From: Stomoxys calcitrans
Lineage: Eukaryota > Arthropoda > Insecta > Diptera > Muscidae
NCBI RefSeq assembly: GCF_963082655.1
Contig: NC_081554.1
Coordinates: 96,478,245 to 96,542,244, forward strand
Direction: 5' to 3'
DNA length: 64,000 nucleotides
Below the pieces are notes generated by a model, which did no database searches, had not been told where the DNA came from, and saw only the letters and a list, made by a program, of their open reading frames with translations. Position 1 is the stretch's first letter. Each line of letters starts with the position of its first letter. The position numbers were made by a program, and so were the translations under genes. This document shows positions 34,441-48,400 of this stretch, one piece after another.

Positions 34441-35532
34441 ATAATTAAGTTTCACATTTCGTAGGATCAGTTTAGAGCATTTGTTTTTGACAAAACATAT
34501 CTACTATACATATTTTTTCCATCCTTTTTTTAGAGAAATGTATAGTGTTTCTTTTTTTAATTCCTATGAAAGGCAAAGCTTACAGCCTATAGCATTTTTT
34601 TCATACTATTTATTTGTCCCAAGTCAACCTTCTGTTATCCCTTGGAAAATTGCGTCATCATTTGCTAATCATTGGGAGAATGATAACAGCAAAACTACGT
34701 ACTTGGAAAAACCAAAAGTTTAATAAAGAATTTTCCTTCCTGTCCTTGTGCAATATAAGGATCAACTATGAAAGAGAATACCGTCCGGCAAATGCCAAAT
34801 GAAAATGGTCTTAACGGCTAAACGAAGGATAAACAGAATTGGGGTAGGACAAAAACATCTCTAAACGTCTCGTACATACAAAATGAAGGAAGTTGTGCGT
34901 GTGTGTAAGGGTTTCTGCGATTAGGTTTCCTTTTTGGTTCCTGGTTAAAGCCAATAATTTATTCATAAGTGATTACATGTCGTAATGTTGCAACCACACA
35001 GACGATTTATGGTAGTATTTTGGCTTGTTTTTGTTGTCGTCCAACCACAGACAAAATTTTTTTTTGGGAGGGTCTTTGCTTTCGATATTTTAAAATGTTT
35101 GCTCTTTTCGCTTAGTTTCTTTCTTCGTTTGCAGACTGATATGTAACCAAGTGGACCAACGTCTACGAAAAGCTTAGTTTTTAGGACTGCAAAGATTAAG
35201 TCTAATTAATGACACGCAGAAAAAATTTATTTGCAAATAAAAATTGCCGAGTTTTTTTTTTTTTCTTTGACCGTTTACAATTTTCGAAGGTCATTTGTAC
35301 CAGTTTAGCAAAATAGCTTCATTTACTTGATGCGACTTGGCTATGTGGAGGTCATTCCAAACAACCAGGCACAGATCGTTGTCTTCTTTGGGTGTAGCTT
35401 CCGCTTGATTTTAAGCTTGGAGTCCTTGCGAGGTCCATCCATTACAATATCGAGAAGGGAATTCAATACGGCAAGTGGCAGTGGTGTCAGAGATTTATAG
35501 GAAGCTTATTAGGATAGGCTTAGAATATGTAA
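34441..35532. other. No recognisable gene or repeat
   Basis: About 1.1 kb unassigned, AT-rich with several T runs. Frames at 34481-34723 and 34614-34802 carry no family wording. On the minus strand near 35455-35340 a short open stretch (LDIVMDGPRKDSKLKIKRKL) reads protein-like, but I cannot place it. Confidence 0.35.
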
Positions 35533-37005
35533 AAAACAAGTAAAAGCGTGCTAAGTTCGGCCGGGCCGAATCTTATATACCCTCCACCATGGATCGCATT
35601 TGTCGAGTTCTTTTCCCGGCATCTCTTCTTAGGCAAAAAGATATAAGAAAAGAGTTGCTCTGCTATTAAAACGATATCAAGATATGGTCCGGTTCGGACC
35701 ACAATTAAATTATATGTTGGAGACCTGTGTAAAATTTCAGCCAATTCGTATAAGGATTGCGCCCATTGGGGCTCACGAAGTAAAATAGAGAGAACGATTT
35801 ATATGGGATCTGTATCGGGCTATAGACCGATTCAGACCATAATAAACACGTTTGTTGATGGTCATGAGAGGATCCGTCGTACAAAATTTCAGGCATTCGG
35901 ATAATAATTGCGACCTCTAGGGGTCAAGAAGTCAAGATCCCAGATCGGTTTATATGGCAGCTATATCAGGTTATGAGCCGATTTGAACCTTATTTGACAC
36001 AGTTGTTGAAAGCAAAAATAAAATACGTCATGCTAAATTTCAGCCAAATCGGATAGGAATTGCGCCCTCTAAAAGCTCAAGAAGTCAAATAACCAGATCT
36101 GTTTATATGACAGCTATATCAGGTTATGGACCGATTTCAACCATACTTGGCACAGTTGTTGGATATCATAACGGATAAGAATTGTGCCCTCTAGAGGCTC
36201 AAGAAGTCAAGACCCAATATCGGTTTATATGGCAGCTATATCAGGTTATGGACCGATTTGAACCATATTTGGCACAGTTGTTGGGTATAATAACAAAACA
36301 CGTCGTGCAAAATTTCATTTCAATCGGATAAGAATTGCGCACTCTAGAGGCTCAAGAAGTCAAGACCCCAGATCGGTTTATATGGCAGCTATATCAGGTT
36401 ATGGACCGATTTCAACCATACTTGGCACAGTTGTTGGATATAGTAAGAAAACACGTCGTGCAAAATTTCATTTCAATCGGATAAGAATTGCGCACTCTAG
36501 AGGCTCAAGAAGTCAAGACCCAAGATCGGTTTATATGGCAGCTATATCAGGTTATGGGCCGATTTGAACCATACTTGGCACAGTTGTTGGATATCATAGC
36601 AAAACACGTCATGCAAAATTTCATTCTGATTGGATAAGAATTGCGCACTCTAGAGGCTCAAGAAGTCAAGACCCAAGATCGGTTTATATGGCAGCTATAT
36701 CAAAACATGGACCGATATGGCCCATTTACAATACCAACCGACCTACACTAATAAGAAGTATTTGTGCAAAATTTCAAGCGGCTAGCTTTACTCCTTCGGA
36801 AGTTAGCGTGCTTTCGACAGACAGACGGACGGACGGACGGGCGGACGGACGGACGGACAGACGGACGGACATGGCTAGATCGACATAAAATGTCACGACG
36901 ATCAAGAATATATATACTTTATGGGGTCTCAGACGAATATTTCGAGTAGTTACAAACAGAATGACGAAATTAGTATACCCCCCATCTTATGGTGGAGGGT
37001 ATAAT
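35533..37005 (-). mobile_element. HINE-1 element, near-twin of 11192-12550
   Basis: Head AAACAAGTAAAAGCGTGC, intact hairpin TTCGGCC-G-GGCCGAA, TATATACCCTCCACCATGG. The first ~400 bp are nearly letter-for-letter the copy at 11192, including GGCATCTCTTCTTAGGCAAA and 'gagagaacgattta(c/t)atggg'. It has a different number of core units. (GGAC)n tract at about 36824-36870 with one GGGC interruption. Outer end TATACCCCCCATCTTATGG, GGAGGGTATA. Confidence 0.83.
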
Positions 37006-37009
37006 AAGT

Positions 37010-37738
37010 GAGAAAATCTAAAAGGGCGGACTTTGCCAACTCGATCGAGGGACTCTCTAATATAAAGGATACTTCACGACTTCAGAAGCTTATGGCCAAG
37101 GATTCTCCATTCACGGAAAACTTACAGAAGCCGGATGTGGAATGAACCGAGTCGTCTATATAGCATATGCTTAAGACACATTTCCCGGGCCGTGGGCTCA
37201 GGGAAGAGGCAGATTGGATGATCACGGAAAACGATGGTGCGGTTAATATTACTTATGATAGTATCCGCTGGGCTTTACTCTCTTTCGGAGCTTACAAGTC
37301 ACCTGGACTTGATTTCATTTATCCGAAAATGCTTAAAGAGTCCTAAGAGTGCCTATCGGGAAGATTTACTGTGTTCTTAGGGGCCTGTACAGAATATGGC
37401 TATATACCTCTATCTTGAAGGAGAGTAAAGGTGGTTTTTATACCGAAGGCAGGGAAGCTGCAATATTGTACGGTCAAGGATTTAAGGCCTATCAGTTCCT
37501 CCTCCTTCTTTGTTAAGACATTTGAGAGAATTTGAGGATTTGAGGATTTCCACATTAGGAGAAAACTTGGGGATCCAACTTATCTACATGCCAACACACG
37601 TATATTAAGGGTTGTTAAGTGGATTCTTCTCAACACAGTGTGGTGCATCATCTTGAGTCGACATTGGATTATAAGGAATTCAACTTGGCCGCATTTTTGG
37701 ATATACAAGGGCGTTACGAGATGCAGGTGTGAATGCTG
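37010..37738 (+). pseudogene. LINE RT N-terminal part (decayed)
   Basis: The plus strand encodes, with stops and small frame breaks, SFGAYKSPGLDFIYPKMLKE (the 'K(A/S)PGxDG' RT entry block), LGYIPLS-like CTEYGYIPLS, RRVKVVFIPKAGKL, VKDLRPISSSSFFVKTFERI (block 'RPISL...KTFER'), RRKLGDPTYLHANT, then TTLAAFLDIQG-like NSTWPHFWIYKG, where the first catalytic Asp region begins and is lost. It stops at a HINE fragment at 37742. Wording matches the family at 3704 (SVETALH...DIEGAFNNV), of which this would be the upstream part. Confidence 0.8.
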
Positions 37739-37741
37739 GCC

Positions 37742-38204
37742 ATGAAGTAATATTGGCAGATCGGTTTATATGGGAGCTACGCATATCAGGTAGTGGACGG
37801 ATTTAGACTATATTTGGCAAGTAGGCTGAGAGTCAAAGGAGACAAGAACTGCGACCTCTAGAGACTCAATAAATCAAATCGGGAGATCAGTTTATGTGGG
37901 ACCTATATCAGGTTTTGGACTGATTCAGACCATACTTTCAACACCTGCTGTATTTCATAGGAAACGTGATAATACATATAATGCAATTTCAGCCAAATCG
38001 TATTGCCCCTTCTAGAGGCTTAAGAAGTAAAACTCCAAGATTCGTTTTTGTGGCAGCTATATGGAAATATGAACCGATATGGCCCATTTACAATCCCCAC
38101 TAACCTGCACTAATAAAAATATTACTCCTTCGATCATTATTTCGATGAGCTACAAATGGAAAGACAATGCCAGAATGCCCCCAGCTTTTGGTGGAGGGTA
38201 TATA
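37742..38204 (-). mobile_element. HINE-1 fragment
   Basis: No hairpin terminus; starts in the core ('ggcagatcggtttatatggg', 'ctacgcatatcaggtagtgg'). Three diverged units. The microsatellite and ATATATACTTTATGGGG region are lost. Ends TTTTGGTGGAGGGTATAT. Confidence 0.7.
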
Positions 38205-38663
38205 AATCAATAATAAAACCCTCTGAATACTATTTGTTGTTGTTGGAATAAATCTTACATAATCTACTTTAATTAAAATTTAAGGCATATTACTGATGGA
38301 TCAAAATTTCTTTAAGTGATTTTTTTTTATTTGAGAATGTATCTAAGTTACCAATAACCACCTCAACTGTTTTTGGTTTTGGAATTGAAATGACTTGTAA
38401 TGCGTTTGGTATTGCTGGTTTGTGATGTCATCAGCAGTGACCACGTTTTCGGGGCACTGGCTTACAATTTACAAATGCTGGTGATGACTTTAAAGGGGCC
38501 AATATTGTCAGTAGTAGCAAGCACTAAATTCCATTCGGCAAAATATGATTCTGATATTTAAAGCTATAACAGATGTTTTCATTCAACAGCTTCTAACCGT
38601 CATTACAAGATTATAATGCTTTTCTGGGATGGGGAGGCGGCTGAACCTATAAACGAACCCAAA
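38205..38663. other. No recognisable gene
   Basis: Short unassigned stretch between a HINE fragment and a (TTG)n-headed repeat. Nothing supportable seen. Confidence 0.3.
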
Positions 38664-38790
38664 TGGTTGTTGTTGTTGTTGTAGTAGCAGTGTGTGATAC
38701 ACTGAGGCGGCAGTCCTTGCCGATGAAGGAATTCATCGGGTCAATCCGGTACATACAACCGGCTGCCATGGGATTGAATGCAAATGGTAG
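38664..38790 (+). repeat. (TTG)n-headed short repeat with CCGGT hairpin
   Basis: GGTTGTTGTTGTTGTTGTAG (microsatellite head), then CAGTGTGTGATACACTGAGG, which contains an inverted CAGTGT/ACACTG pair, then CGGCAGTCCTTGCCGATGAA, ATCGGGTCAATCCGG and CCGGT-ACATACA-ACCGG, a perfect 5-bp stem. I recall near-identical sequence as a dispersed repeat in other flies, but cannot search here, so family status is an inference. Confidence 0.4.
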
Positions 38791-39075
38791 AAATATTGTA
38801 AGCAAAGAAAAACTTGCTGAACTGTCGGCAGCCTTGTAAGAGAAGTTCAAGTCACTCAGCGTGACTGGTGCACTAAAGTCAGCTGAAATTGTAAGCCATT
38901 AAGCACACGTAGAAGCACAAGCGCTAAAAATAATGACACTCCTCCAAACATACCGAAGTACTGAAAATAATAACTTCGATTTAAAAATAATGATTGCTTA
39001 AAAAAATGGCACGTCGGTCTCGTGGTTGAAATGTATTATCTATTTATCGAGATGGGGGTTAGCTCGTTCTGAGCT

Positions 39076-39100
39076 CTCTCTCTCTCTCTCTCTGAATTGC
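39076..39100. repeat. (CT)n microsatellite
   Basis: About ten uninterrupted CT units following GAGCT. No associated element recognised. The surrounding stretch 38791-39659 has no gene I can support; the frame at 39109-39345 matches nothing I know. Confidence 0.85.
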
Positions 39101-39659
39101 TATAAAACTTGCCATCAAAAATCCAAATTCAGAATTGGGTAAACTGGTTTTTATGCAGTTTTCAACACATGCGTAAAGATGGTGGTGGCAATAATCTACC
39201 CCTATTTCCTATTTCGAAATACGATTTCCTTCCTGATTTTTCGCACATCCTCATAATTTGGTTCTTAGACACTGCCGTCCGGAAATCCCCTGAAACCGGA
39301 AAATTGGCACAATATCGTACTCAAGTACTGGAAAATTCCTTTTGATTATGAATACCATAAAGTTAGGCCAAAAATTTGAAGCGAGTTATTGGCGCCTTCA
39401 AACAACCAATGGCCAACATCAGCGTCTGTTCCCAGGTTAGTGGCGGCTGGCGGCAAGCGTCGGATCTTGGAGCAAGCGACTCGCCACAACGAGGGATACA
39501 TGTGCAATCGCAGTAAGCCCCAACCATGCGATTGGGGCGCTGGGCCAGTAACCCGCCCCCGGAAAACTATGAGAACTACTATGAGAAACAAAGCAATAAT
39601 ACAAACGGACCCCCCCAACGTTGACGACCCACGCAAACGAAAAAAGGACCATAATATAC

Positions 39660-40708
39660 TCCGGTGGATGAGAGGCTAGCCACAATCCGCATAAAAGCCA
39701 AATTCTTCAAAATCAGCCTTATTTGTGTCCATGCCCCGATGGAAGACAAAGACGAGCAGACCAAGGATATTTTCTATGAGCGCCTAGAGAGAGAATATGA
39801 CCGCTGCCCCGCCCATGATATTGAAATCGTTCTGGAAGATTTTAATGCGAAGATAGGGAAGGAATACATTTTTGGTCCGACAGTCGGAAAGTTTAGCCTC
39901 CACGAGATAACGTCCAATAATGAGTTGAGACTGATAGATTTCGCCGCGGCAAAAAACATGGTAGTTAGTAGTACCAGATTTCAACATAAAAATATTCACA
40001 AAGCCACATGGCTGTCACCCGATCAAAACACAAGAAACCAAATTGAAAAGATGCAAACACAACAAATGGCAGCGGCATACTCCACTCGACTGACCCAACT
40101 GCTTCATGAAAGCACTCCTTGTACCGATGATATAATGGCGCAGTGGTAAACTATTGCCCACTCCATGGAAAATGCCGCGAAATCCGTACTTGGGTACCGG
40201 AAGCCTCCTCCAAGAACCCATGGTACGACCAAGAGTGTCGAGATGCTACTGAAGCTAAGAATGCGGCATATAGAGCAACCCTGCAATCAGTACCAATGCA
40301 CCAGATGAAGGAGAGGTATCGGGAGAAATGAAGAGAGGAGAAACGTCTATTCCGCAGTAAGAAAAAGGAAATGGAAAGACGTGAGTGTGAGCGAATTGAG
40401 ATGTACAGGTGTCAGAATGAAGTCCGGAAATTTTACCAAAGAATTAATCCTCCTGCAGAGACAAAGAAGGAAATCTGGTAACTGACAAAGATAACATGCT
40501 GAGGATATGGAAAGAACATTTTATCCAACTGATAGTTTCCAACGTTGGCGTCGAAGAGGATACCGCAGAACCAATTCCTGATGATGGTATAGAATGTTTA
40601 CTTCCTAGTCAGAATGAGGTCCAAGTAGCAGTGACTCGACTAAAGAACAACAAGGCAGCAGGAGCCGACGGGTTACCCGCTGAACTATTTAAGAGCGAAC
40701 ATGAATAT
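39660..40708 (+). pseudogene. RTE-type LINE: endonuclease and start of RT (decayed)
   Basis: The plus strand encodes RLATIRIKAKFFKISLICVH then APMEDKDEQTKDIFYERLE, the start of an RTE-type APE endonuclease (the type often annotated as craniofacial development protein 2-like). The GDFNAKIG metal-site block is VLEDFNAKIGKE, with the Gly replaced. WLSPDQNTRNQI, normally followed by DHxxID, instead jumps to KMQTQQMAAAYSTRL, a deletion that removes the C-terminal catalytic part. Then NPWYDQECRDATEAKNAAYR, a stop, KKKEMERRECERIEM, VRKFYQRIN, and the RT entry LKNNKAAGADGLPAELFK. It ends at 40708. A closely similar copy lies on minus at 61588-62800. Confidence 0.87.
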
Positions 40709-43246
40709 TAAGGGTTTTGCTGCCTGTTTTCTCTGTCTGCGCCATAGTGCGTCGCTTCTCTATATCCCTACAAAACATACATCTCTCATCTCAGTTTGCT
40801 GTTTGGGCTCTATGAAGCATTTGTTTTACTTCAAATTATGCCTTTGGTACCCTTTTTTCCAAATGGGTTTCACATTGATTTTCCCCCAAAAAATATCGCT
40901 TTTGGTTAACTGCATCAAGTTTTCAGCAAACTTCCTTTCATAACACTCAGCGTGTACGGGGTTTGCAATACAGTAAATCATTTGATAAGACCGACTGTCC
41001 ATAATGAAACTATGTTAAGTAGCCATTGAGTCCCATCATTAAACATATCGCATATCTGCAAGAACAACACATACATACAGCGAACACCTAAAGGTGCATT
41101 TGCTGACTGGACAACAACGATTCAGTTCAGATTCATTTATCTGAAGACATTGCCACAATACAGACCAACGCCAAACCAATTGGTACCATTTGGCGAGATG
41201 ATGTCGCCACGTAATAAATCATAACATTAACAACAAGACAAGGGACAGCGTAAAATGTCAAATAACGATACGCATGCGCACCGTGCTTAGGGGGGCTTCG
41301 TTTGTACAAATAGAGGACTCTGAAACTGCCTTGTGGTCGACGTCAGCTCTCGTTTTGTTGTTGTTATGTCAAGGTTTTTGCAATGCCCACTGCTCCTCAG
41401 GCAATCAGATTATGTGCCTCTCTGAGTTGCCTGCACCACAAATGTCAGCCACTCCATCATATACACAGCCATGTCAATTGGGCATCGTCATTAAATGTGT
41501 CGTCTTAAGGTTATACGCCTTACGTCTCGCACAAAAACTTGCCAACTACCTAAATGAATGAAATGACAAAATGCGTCTAAAGCATTCCACTCTTCATGTC
41601 TGCTTACAGCAACAGGATTTCAGTAAATGACGATCTGTGGTGTATTGCATGTATGATCCTTCTCATGTTCACAGTCAATACTGCAATCGGCTAAATATGG
41701 TGAGATACTGCGCTTCCTCAAAGCTAATGCCCCTACGGCGCGACATCTTAAAACGTTTCGAAGTTGTGGTCAGGCAGTTGTATACCGGCAATACCAGAAG
41801 CCTTAATCAGTTATGTTCTTGTTGTGTTCTTTTGACCGATCGCTTTCGAAATCGTTTATTGCTCAAACATACACACACAGAAGTACAGAAGGTCATAAAG
41901 CGCTCAGATTTCTTTTCATTGACTTTAAAATGAGCCTTTAATGAGTGGCGTTTACTCCTGATGACGATCGCCTATGGCCACTGTTGACAAAGAGGCGAGT
42001 CTCGTCAACCACAATCCGCCACTAAGTAGGTAGGCTTCAGACGATATGCGACGTTAATATCGCATTTATTTTCTTGTGCCTGTCTTCTTACGAATGTCGT
42101 ATAAAGGATGGTTGTGCTGGTTATGACGAATATGGAACCGAGACATAATTTGCTTTCAATCACTCATCGCTACCCAGCGTCTGGTGTCTGGTCGATGACA
42201 TATTACATCACAGTGACTCATGTAATTCGGATACAGGTACCTGTAAGAACAGGTACTTATTGTATACGAATCCTTTTCCGGTTTTGCTAAACAATTATCA
42301 GCTGGAACTAAGTGGATGGAAATTGCAAAGAATTTTTTCGTTTCATGTTGTAGCTTCTATTTCTTTTTTTTTTCAAGATTAGACTTAAAGATCGTGTTTA
42401 GGTGTAAATGAGGTTAGGTCTGTTCGAAGACTTTTTCCCCAAGTAATCACACTCGAAAATCAAAATCGAACTTATGGGGTTTAACAACATAACTTATTAT
42501 ATTAAAACCGTTTTGAATAGCTACCTGATCATCAACTCTCAAGTTTCAACAAAACTGTAATTCTTCAATTTTTCTCTAAAGTCAAAATTTCAATGAGATA
42601 TTTTCCTTAAGACAAACTTGTATTGAAATTTTTTTCTCAACACATAAATTTTATGAATTTTTTTCTTAAGAAAAAAATTTTAACAACCTTTTCCTTAAGA
42701 CAAAATTTTAATAATTTTGTTTCTGAAGACAAAATTTTAATTCAAATTTTTATTATATTTTAAATTTCCATGACATTCTAGTGATGGAATTATTGAAAGT
42801 TTTTCTAAAGACAACATATCAATAACATTTTCTCTAAAAACAATAGTTTGATAAAAGTTTCTTCAAGGAAAATTCTGCTGATATTTTTACTGTGTTATTG
42901 TTTTTTTTTACTGTGTTATTATCGGGGTCTTTCTGTATTTTATTTAAATTATTTCTCAATTTTTCAATAGAATGTATTTTCAAGATATGATATATTTAAA
43001 ATAATCGAATGTGTCTGCTCCCTATCGCATACAAGATTAAAATCCAAAACCAATGAGATATTTATCATCGATCAATGTGGCTTAAGACCTTGTAGGTCCA
43101 CCATAAATAAAATATTCACATCAAGCCAAATCCTGAAAAGACCCAAGAAGGACAGGCCAACTCTTATAATCTCTTCTTTGACTATAAAGTCCATTTCGAC
43201 AGTCCTATATGTATTAGCTTAGCTAGACAATTTCCCTGGGGGGACT
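40709..43246. other. No recognisable gene; AT-rich degenerate repeats at 42540-42960
   Basis: About 2.5 kb. A frame at 41274-41561 starts with a short hydrophobic stretch (SALVLLLLCQG) but has no family match and no supporting context. A perfect 8-bp hairpin GTACCTGT-AAGA-ACAGGTAC lies at 42236-42255. From 42540 to 42960 the sequence is AT-rich with recurring AAAATTTTAAT/AAATTTTT and 'aagacaaaattt' at ~40-50 bp spacing, similar to 6340-6760. The rest is unassigned and may be unique. Confidence 0.4.
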
Positions 43247-43259
43247 ACATCCCAACCAA

Positions 43260-43425
43260 GGTTAGGTTAGCTAAGAGTGGCAGTCCTTTACAAACTCACT
43301 TAGACAATTTTAGGTCCATTGTGACACCACAGAAGCGACAGACCAAAGCTTCTGGCGGGAATCGAACCCACGACCCCTGCACTGGTAATCCAAGCACGCT
43401 ACCAACTCGGCTACCGAGGCGCCTT
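43260..43425 (-). mobile_element. tRNA-derived SINE with target site duplication
   Basis: Minus strand starts GGCGCCTCGGTAGCCGAG. Box A TAGCCGAGTTGG (43402-43413) and a perfect box B GGTTCGATTCC (43358-43368) are at tRNA spacing. The body has TCACAATGGACCTAAAA (minus), TGTCTAAGTGAGTTTG and GACTGCCACTC, and ends CTAACCTAACC. It is flanked by ACAT(C/T)CCAACCAA direct repeats (43247-43259 and 43426-43438, one mismatch), a target duplication. The anticodon arm does not fold well and there is a body, so it is a SINE and not a tRNA gene. Mobilisation by a LINE with the same tail is inferred. Confidence 0.85.
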
Positions 43426-43700
43426 ACATTCCAACCAAACTATTTTTTTATAGAAATTCAATAATTCGTATACTTAAACTTAGGTCATTTTGATATTTCG
43501 CTTTTCTGGTCCCAAAATGCTTTTCTCTTTCCTCTCAGATGTCAATATACTGAGAGCTCTAAAGATTATATGAGTGCTATTGTATTTAATATAAGTATTT
43601 CAAAGTAGTAGTAGTTCCTCTTTATTTCATCAAACAGTTGATAGCAATTACATATATATATATACATTTCAGGATAATATAAATTTGTAACTGAATTGTG

Positions 43701-45310
<1,610 letters not shown>

Positions 45311-45429
45311 AAAAAAATTTACAGCATTGACATAAAGTCGTCAGCCGGAAAACTGGTTTTAAAGATAACACATGGAATAATTGGTTAACTGAATTCATTA
45401 ATTAAAAATTTTCGATATTGTAGAGCTGC

Positions 45430-48400
45430 TTTGATACAGCCAATAAGATTCTTCCAATCCATTTCTTGTCTCCCATCAAGTATACGCATCACATCACCAT
45501 CCACCAGGAAAGGCTTGAACATATTCCAATTAAGTATTTAATGGTTTAATCTTGCCTCGTATTGCACAAGGTACACTCTTTGCTTTCCATTTCATTGAAC
45601 AGATGCCTATTGATATTCAAATCTAGCTTTGAATATCCTCGATATATCAATGGAGCTATAATCCCCATTTATAAACTCGTGCATGGCTACTTTGAGCTCT
45701 CTGTACAGCTATTGTCTTTGTTGAATTCCTTAGAAATTCAAACAATGCATTAGATGCGTAGTTCCAATTGCATTGCGAAACATTTTCATCCATAGATTCC
45801 ATATTTGCTTGCCGGAGTACCTGGTTTATTTCTTTTAACCAAAAAATTTGTCTTCTCATTATGAGATATGATAGCTTATGCGGTAGTCTATGCCTTTCAT
45901 AGCAAAACATTGTTCGACAGATATATTTCTTGTGCAACTGTAATGTGTACATATGGCTATCTTTAAGACCAGTCTCAATTAAAAGCGCATAAGTTGTAGT
46001 TGATTCTGGTAGTTTTAGAACCATTTTGAGGAAATACCGTTGGAGTTTATCATTTTCTTCAAAGTGACCGCAACCCCAGATTTGCGCTGCGTAGGATTGT
46101 ATTGACCTTACGAACGCCAAGTGAAGACTCCACTTATGCTGCAATGATATATCGTCTTTTTTAAAAAACTTTTGCCAGCTTTGTTGTATCGCACTTTTCG
46201 ATGGTAGGGTTCTGTTTTGAATATGTTTTAAGAACGACATTTGATGTGTAAGTATAACCCCAAGATAGTTGTATTGTGGTACAATTTCAACTCGTTCGCC
46301 ATTAAAGGCCGACTTCTCATGGATTGATGGTCTTCCGCTTTTTCGAAACACCATTATTTCAGACTTGTTGAAATTTAACTAAGTTCCAGGTTGAACAATA
46401 CATTTCCAGTTCATCCATCATTTGCTGTAGAACTGTTATATCTTCTGCCAAAATCACAATAGTCAGCATACATTGAAATTCTGATATTGAGATCTTCTAT
46501 ATTCAAACCTCCTTTCAGAGTTTCATGGAGATCGTTAATATTTAGCGCAAATAATAGGGGTGACAAAAGGCAACTTGTTTTACACCGGATATTGAGTCAA
46601 TGTAATTAGAAAGTTCTTTCCCGGTCCAAACCGCTGATTTTTAATTTCCTAAATACTTTTGACCATTTTGACAAATTTGGCTGATATGCCCAATTGATGC
46701 AATTTGAAATATATGAGACTTCGAGCTACATTGTCATTGATGATCACAAAGTCCTTCTGGAATATCAAGCGGGATTTCGAAAGAATTATTCGACCACGGA
46801 TAACATAAACAACTTGTCATATATTATCAACATAAAATTTGCCGAAAAGAAGAAAATATATCTGCTCCACATAGAACGCGTATATTTTCTTCTTTTCGGC
46901 AAATTTTATGTTGATAATAGATGACAAATTGTGTATATTATCTTCCGAAATCCCGCTTGATATTCCAGCAGAAGTTTGTGCTCATCAGTCCAGGTCTGTA
47001 GTCGTTCATTCATAATCTCCGTAAATATTTTATATAATATAAATATTTTATATAATCCCTGTAATTTTCAGCTTCATAATAAATTCCCTTTCAATGTATT
47101 GGAAATATCACTGTCTTGGTGAACGCTTTATTAATTACGCCTCTGTTTTATATGTTGCGGAATTCTCTTTTAATTATTTCTCCTGCCAGCTTCCACCATT
47201 CATTGCTATTTGATACATTGTCTAATTTTTCTTTAATTTTCGCATGGTAGGCCTGTTTGCATGCTTCACAGATCGCCTTGTATTGTGTCCTCGATATGAT
47301 GTATGATTTTCCATCACTTTCTACATTTGTTTTACGAAACTTTAATAACTTTTCAATCGTTTTCTTCCTCATTTGCAGTAGAATTTTTAAAAGCTCCTGT
47401 TTTTTTGTGCTGCAATAATATTTGTCATATCTTGGAGAGTGTCATTAGAGTTCGTTTGAAAGAACTCATATAGGGTTTCCTTAACCCTGTTTTGGTAAAG
47501 ACTTTTTCTGATGATTCTGTCAACAACAATTTTGACATGTTGAAGTTTATTTGCAGTTTTATTGGGCATACTAAAGTTTAGTGGGATATTAAGGTTTAGA
47601 TAGGTTATCTGACCAAATTTGTTCGTCAACACAAAACAATCAACATACATTAATATATTTTGCGAAACAGCGCATTTGTCGTTAACCGACACACCAACAG
47701 TGCTCATGTATGTAAAATGTCCGTCTTCATCTCCTCTTCCTTTTGTATTAATTTCCTTGTCCATAGACTTTTTACAATCAGTTCCAGCTGGAAAGTTTTC
47801 TCTAAATAACTCAAGTATTTCTTGCTGTTTTTCGCCTATACGTACATATGTTTATATCTCCTGCCAATATTAAATTGTCGATTCTTAAACATTCGACAAA
47901 CTGCCTTATTCTGGTAAATCTTGTTCCCAATTTGCACCTCTTCAATATAGTGGAACAATAGTTAATTTAATATTTCCAATGTGTACATTAACCGCATTTA
48001 TTTCATTTGACACCACAAATACGTACTGCAATTGCTTCTTCAGAGATTTTGTGATTGTCAGCCTGATTCCTACTATCGCTCTTCCAAATCTACATGTTTT
48101 TGTAGGATTCACCCAACTTATATCAAATACCGCAAAATATTTTTCTGCCTTTTTGGTATTTTCATAAGGTGAGTTTCTATTAAAATTACTTAGCCTAGAG
48201 ATAAGAAAACATTTTGGGATATAAATATTTATTTGGTAATCCACTTAATTTGTATGATAAAACTCTAGTGTTAAAATTCTGCTCATTCTCAATTTCCTCC
48301 TCCCCGAATAGTTCGTTCAAAACTGTTTCTGCCCTATCTTTACCGTACATCAATTTTTCCATACTGTTCCATGAGACCCATTTACTTAGGATTTTCATAT

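Noticed and set aside
41274..41561. 95-codon frame with a hydrophobic N-terminal part, possible small secreted protein
   Set aside because: Hydrophobic stretch is short and begins over 20 residues in; no family match, and such frames are expected by chance in a window of this size.
43347..43425. tRNA gene
   Set aside because: Box A and box B are good, but the anticodon arm does not fold and the sequence continues into a body with a simple tail and target duplications, so it is a SINE.
46694..46924. Separate plus-strand reverse transcriptase gene
   Set aside because: The RT-like residues come from a short inverted duplicate of the minus-strand LINE, forming a fold-back; there is no further RT sequence on plus.
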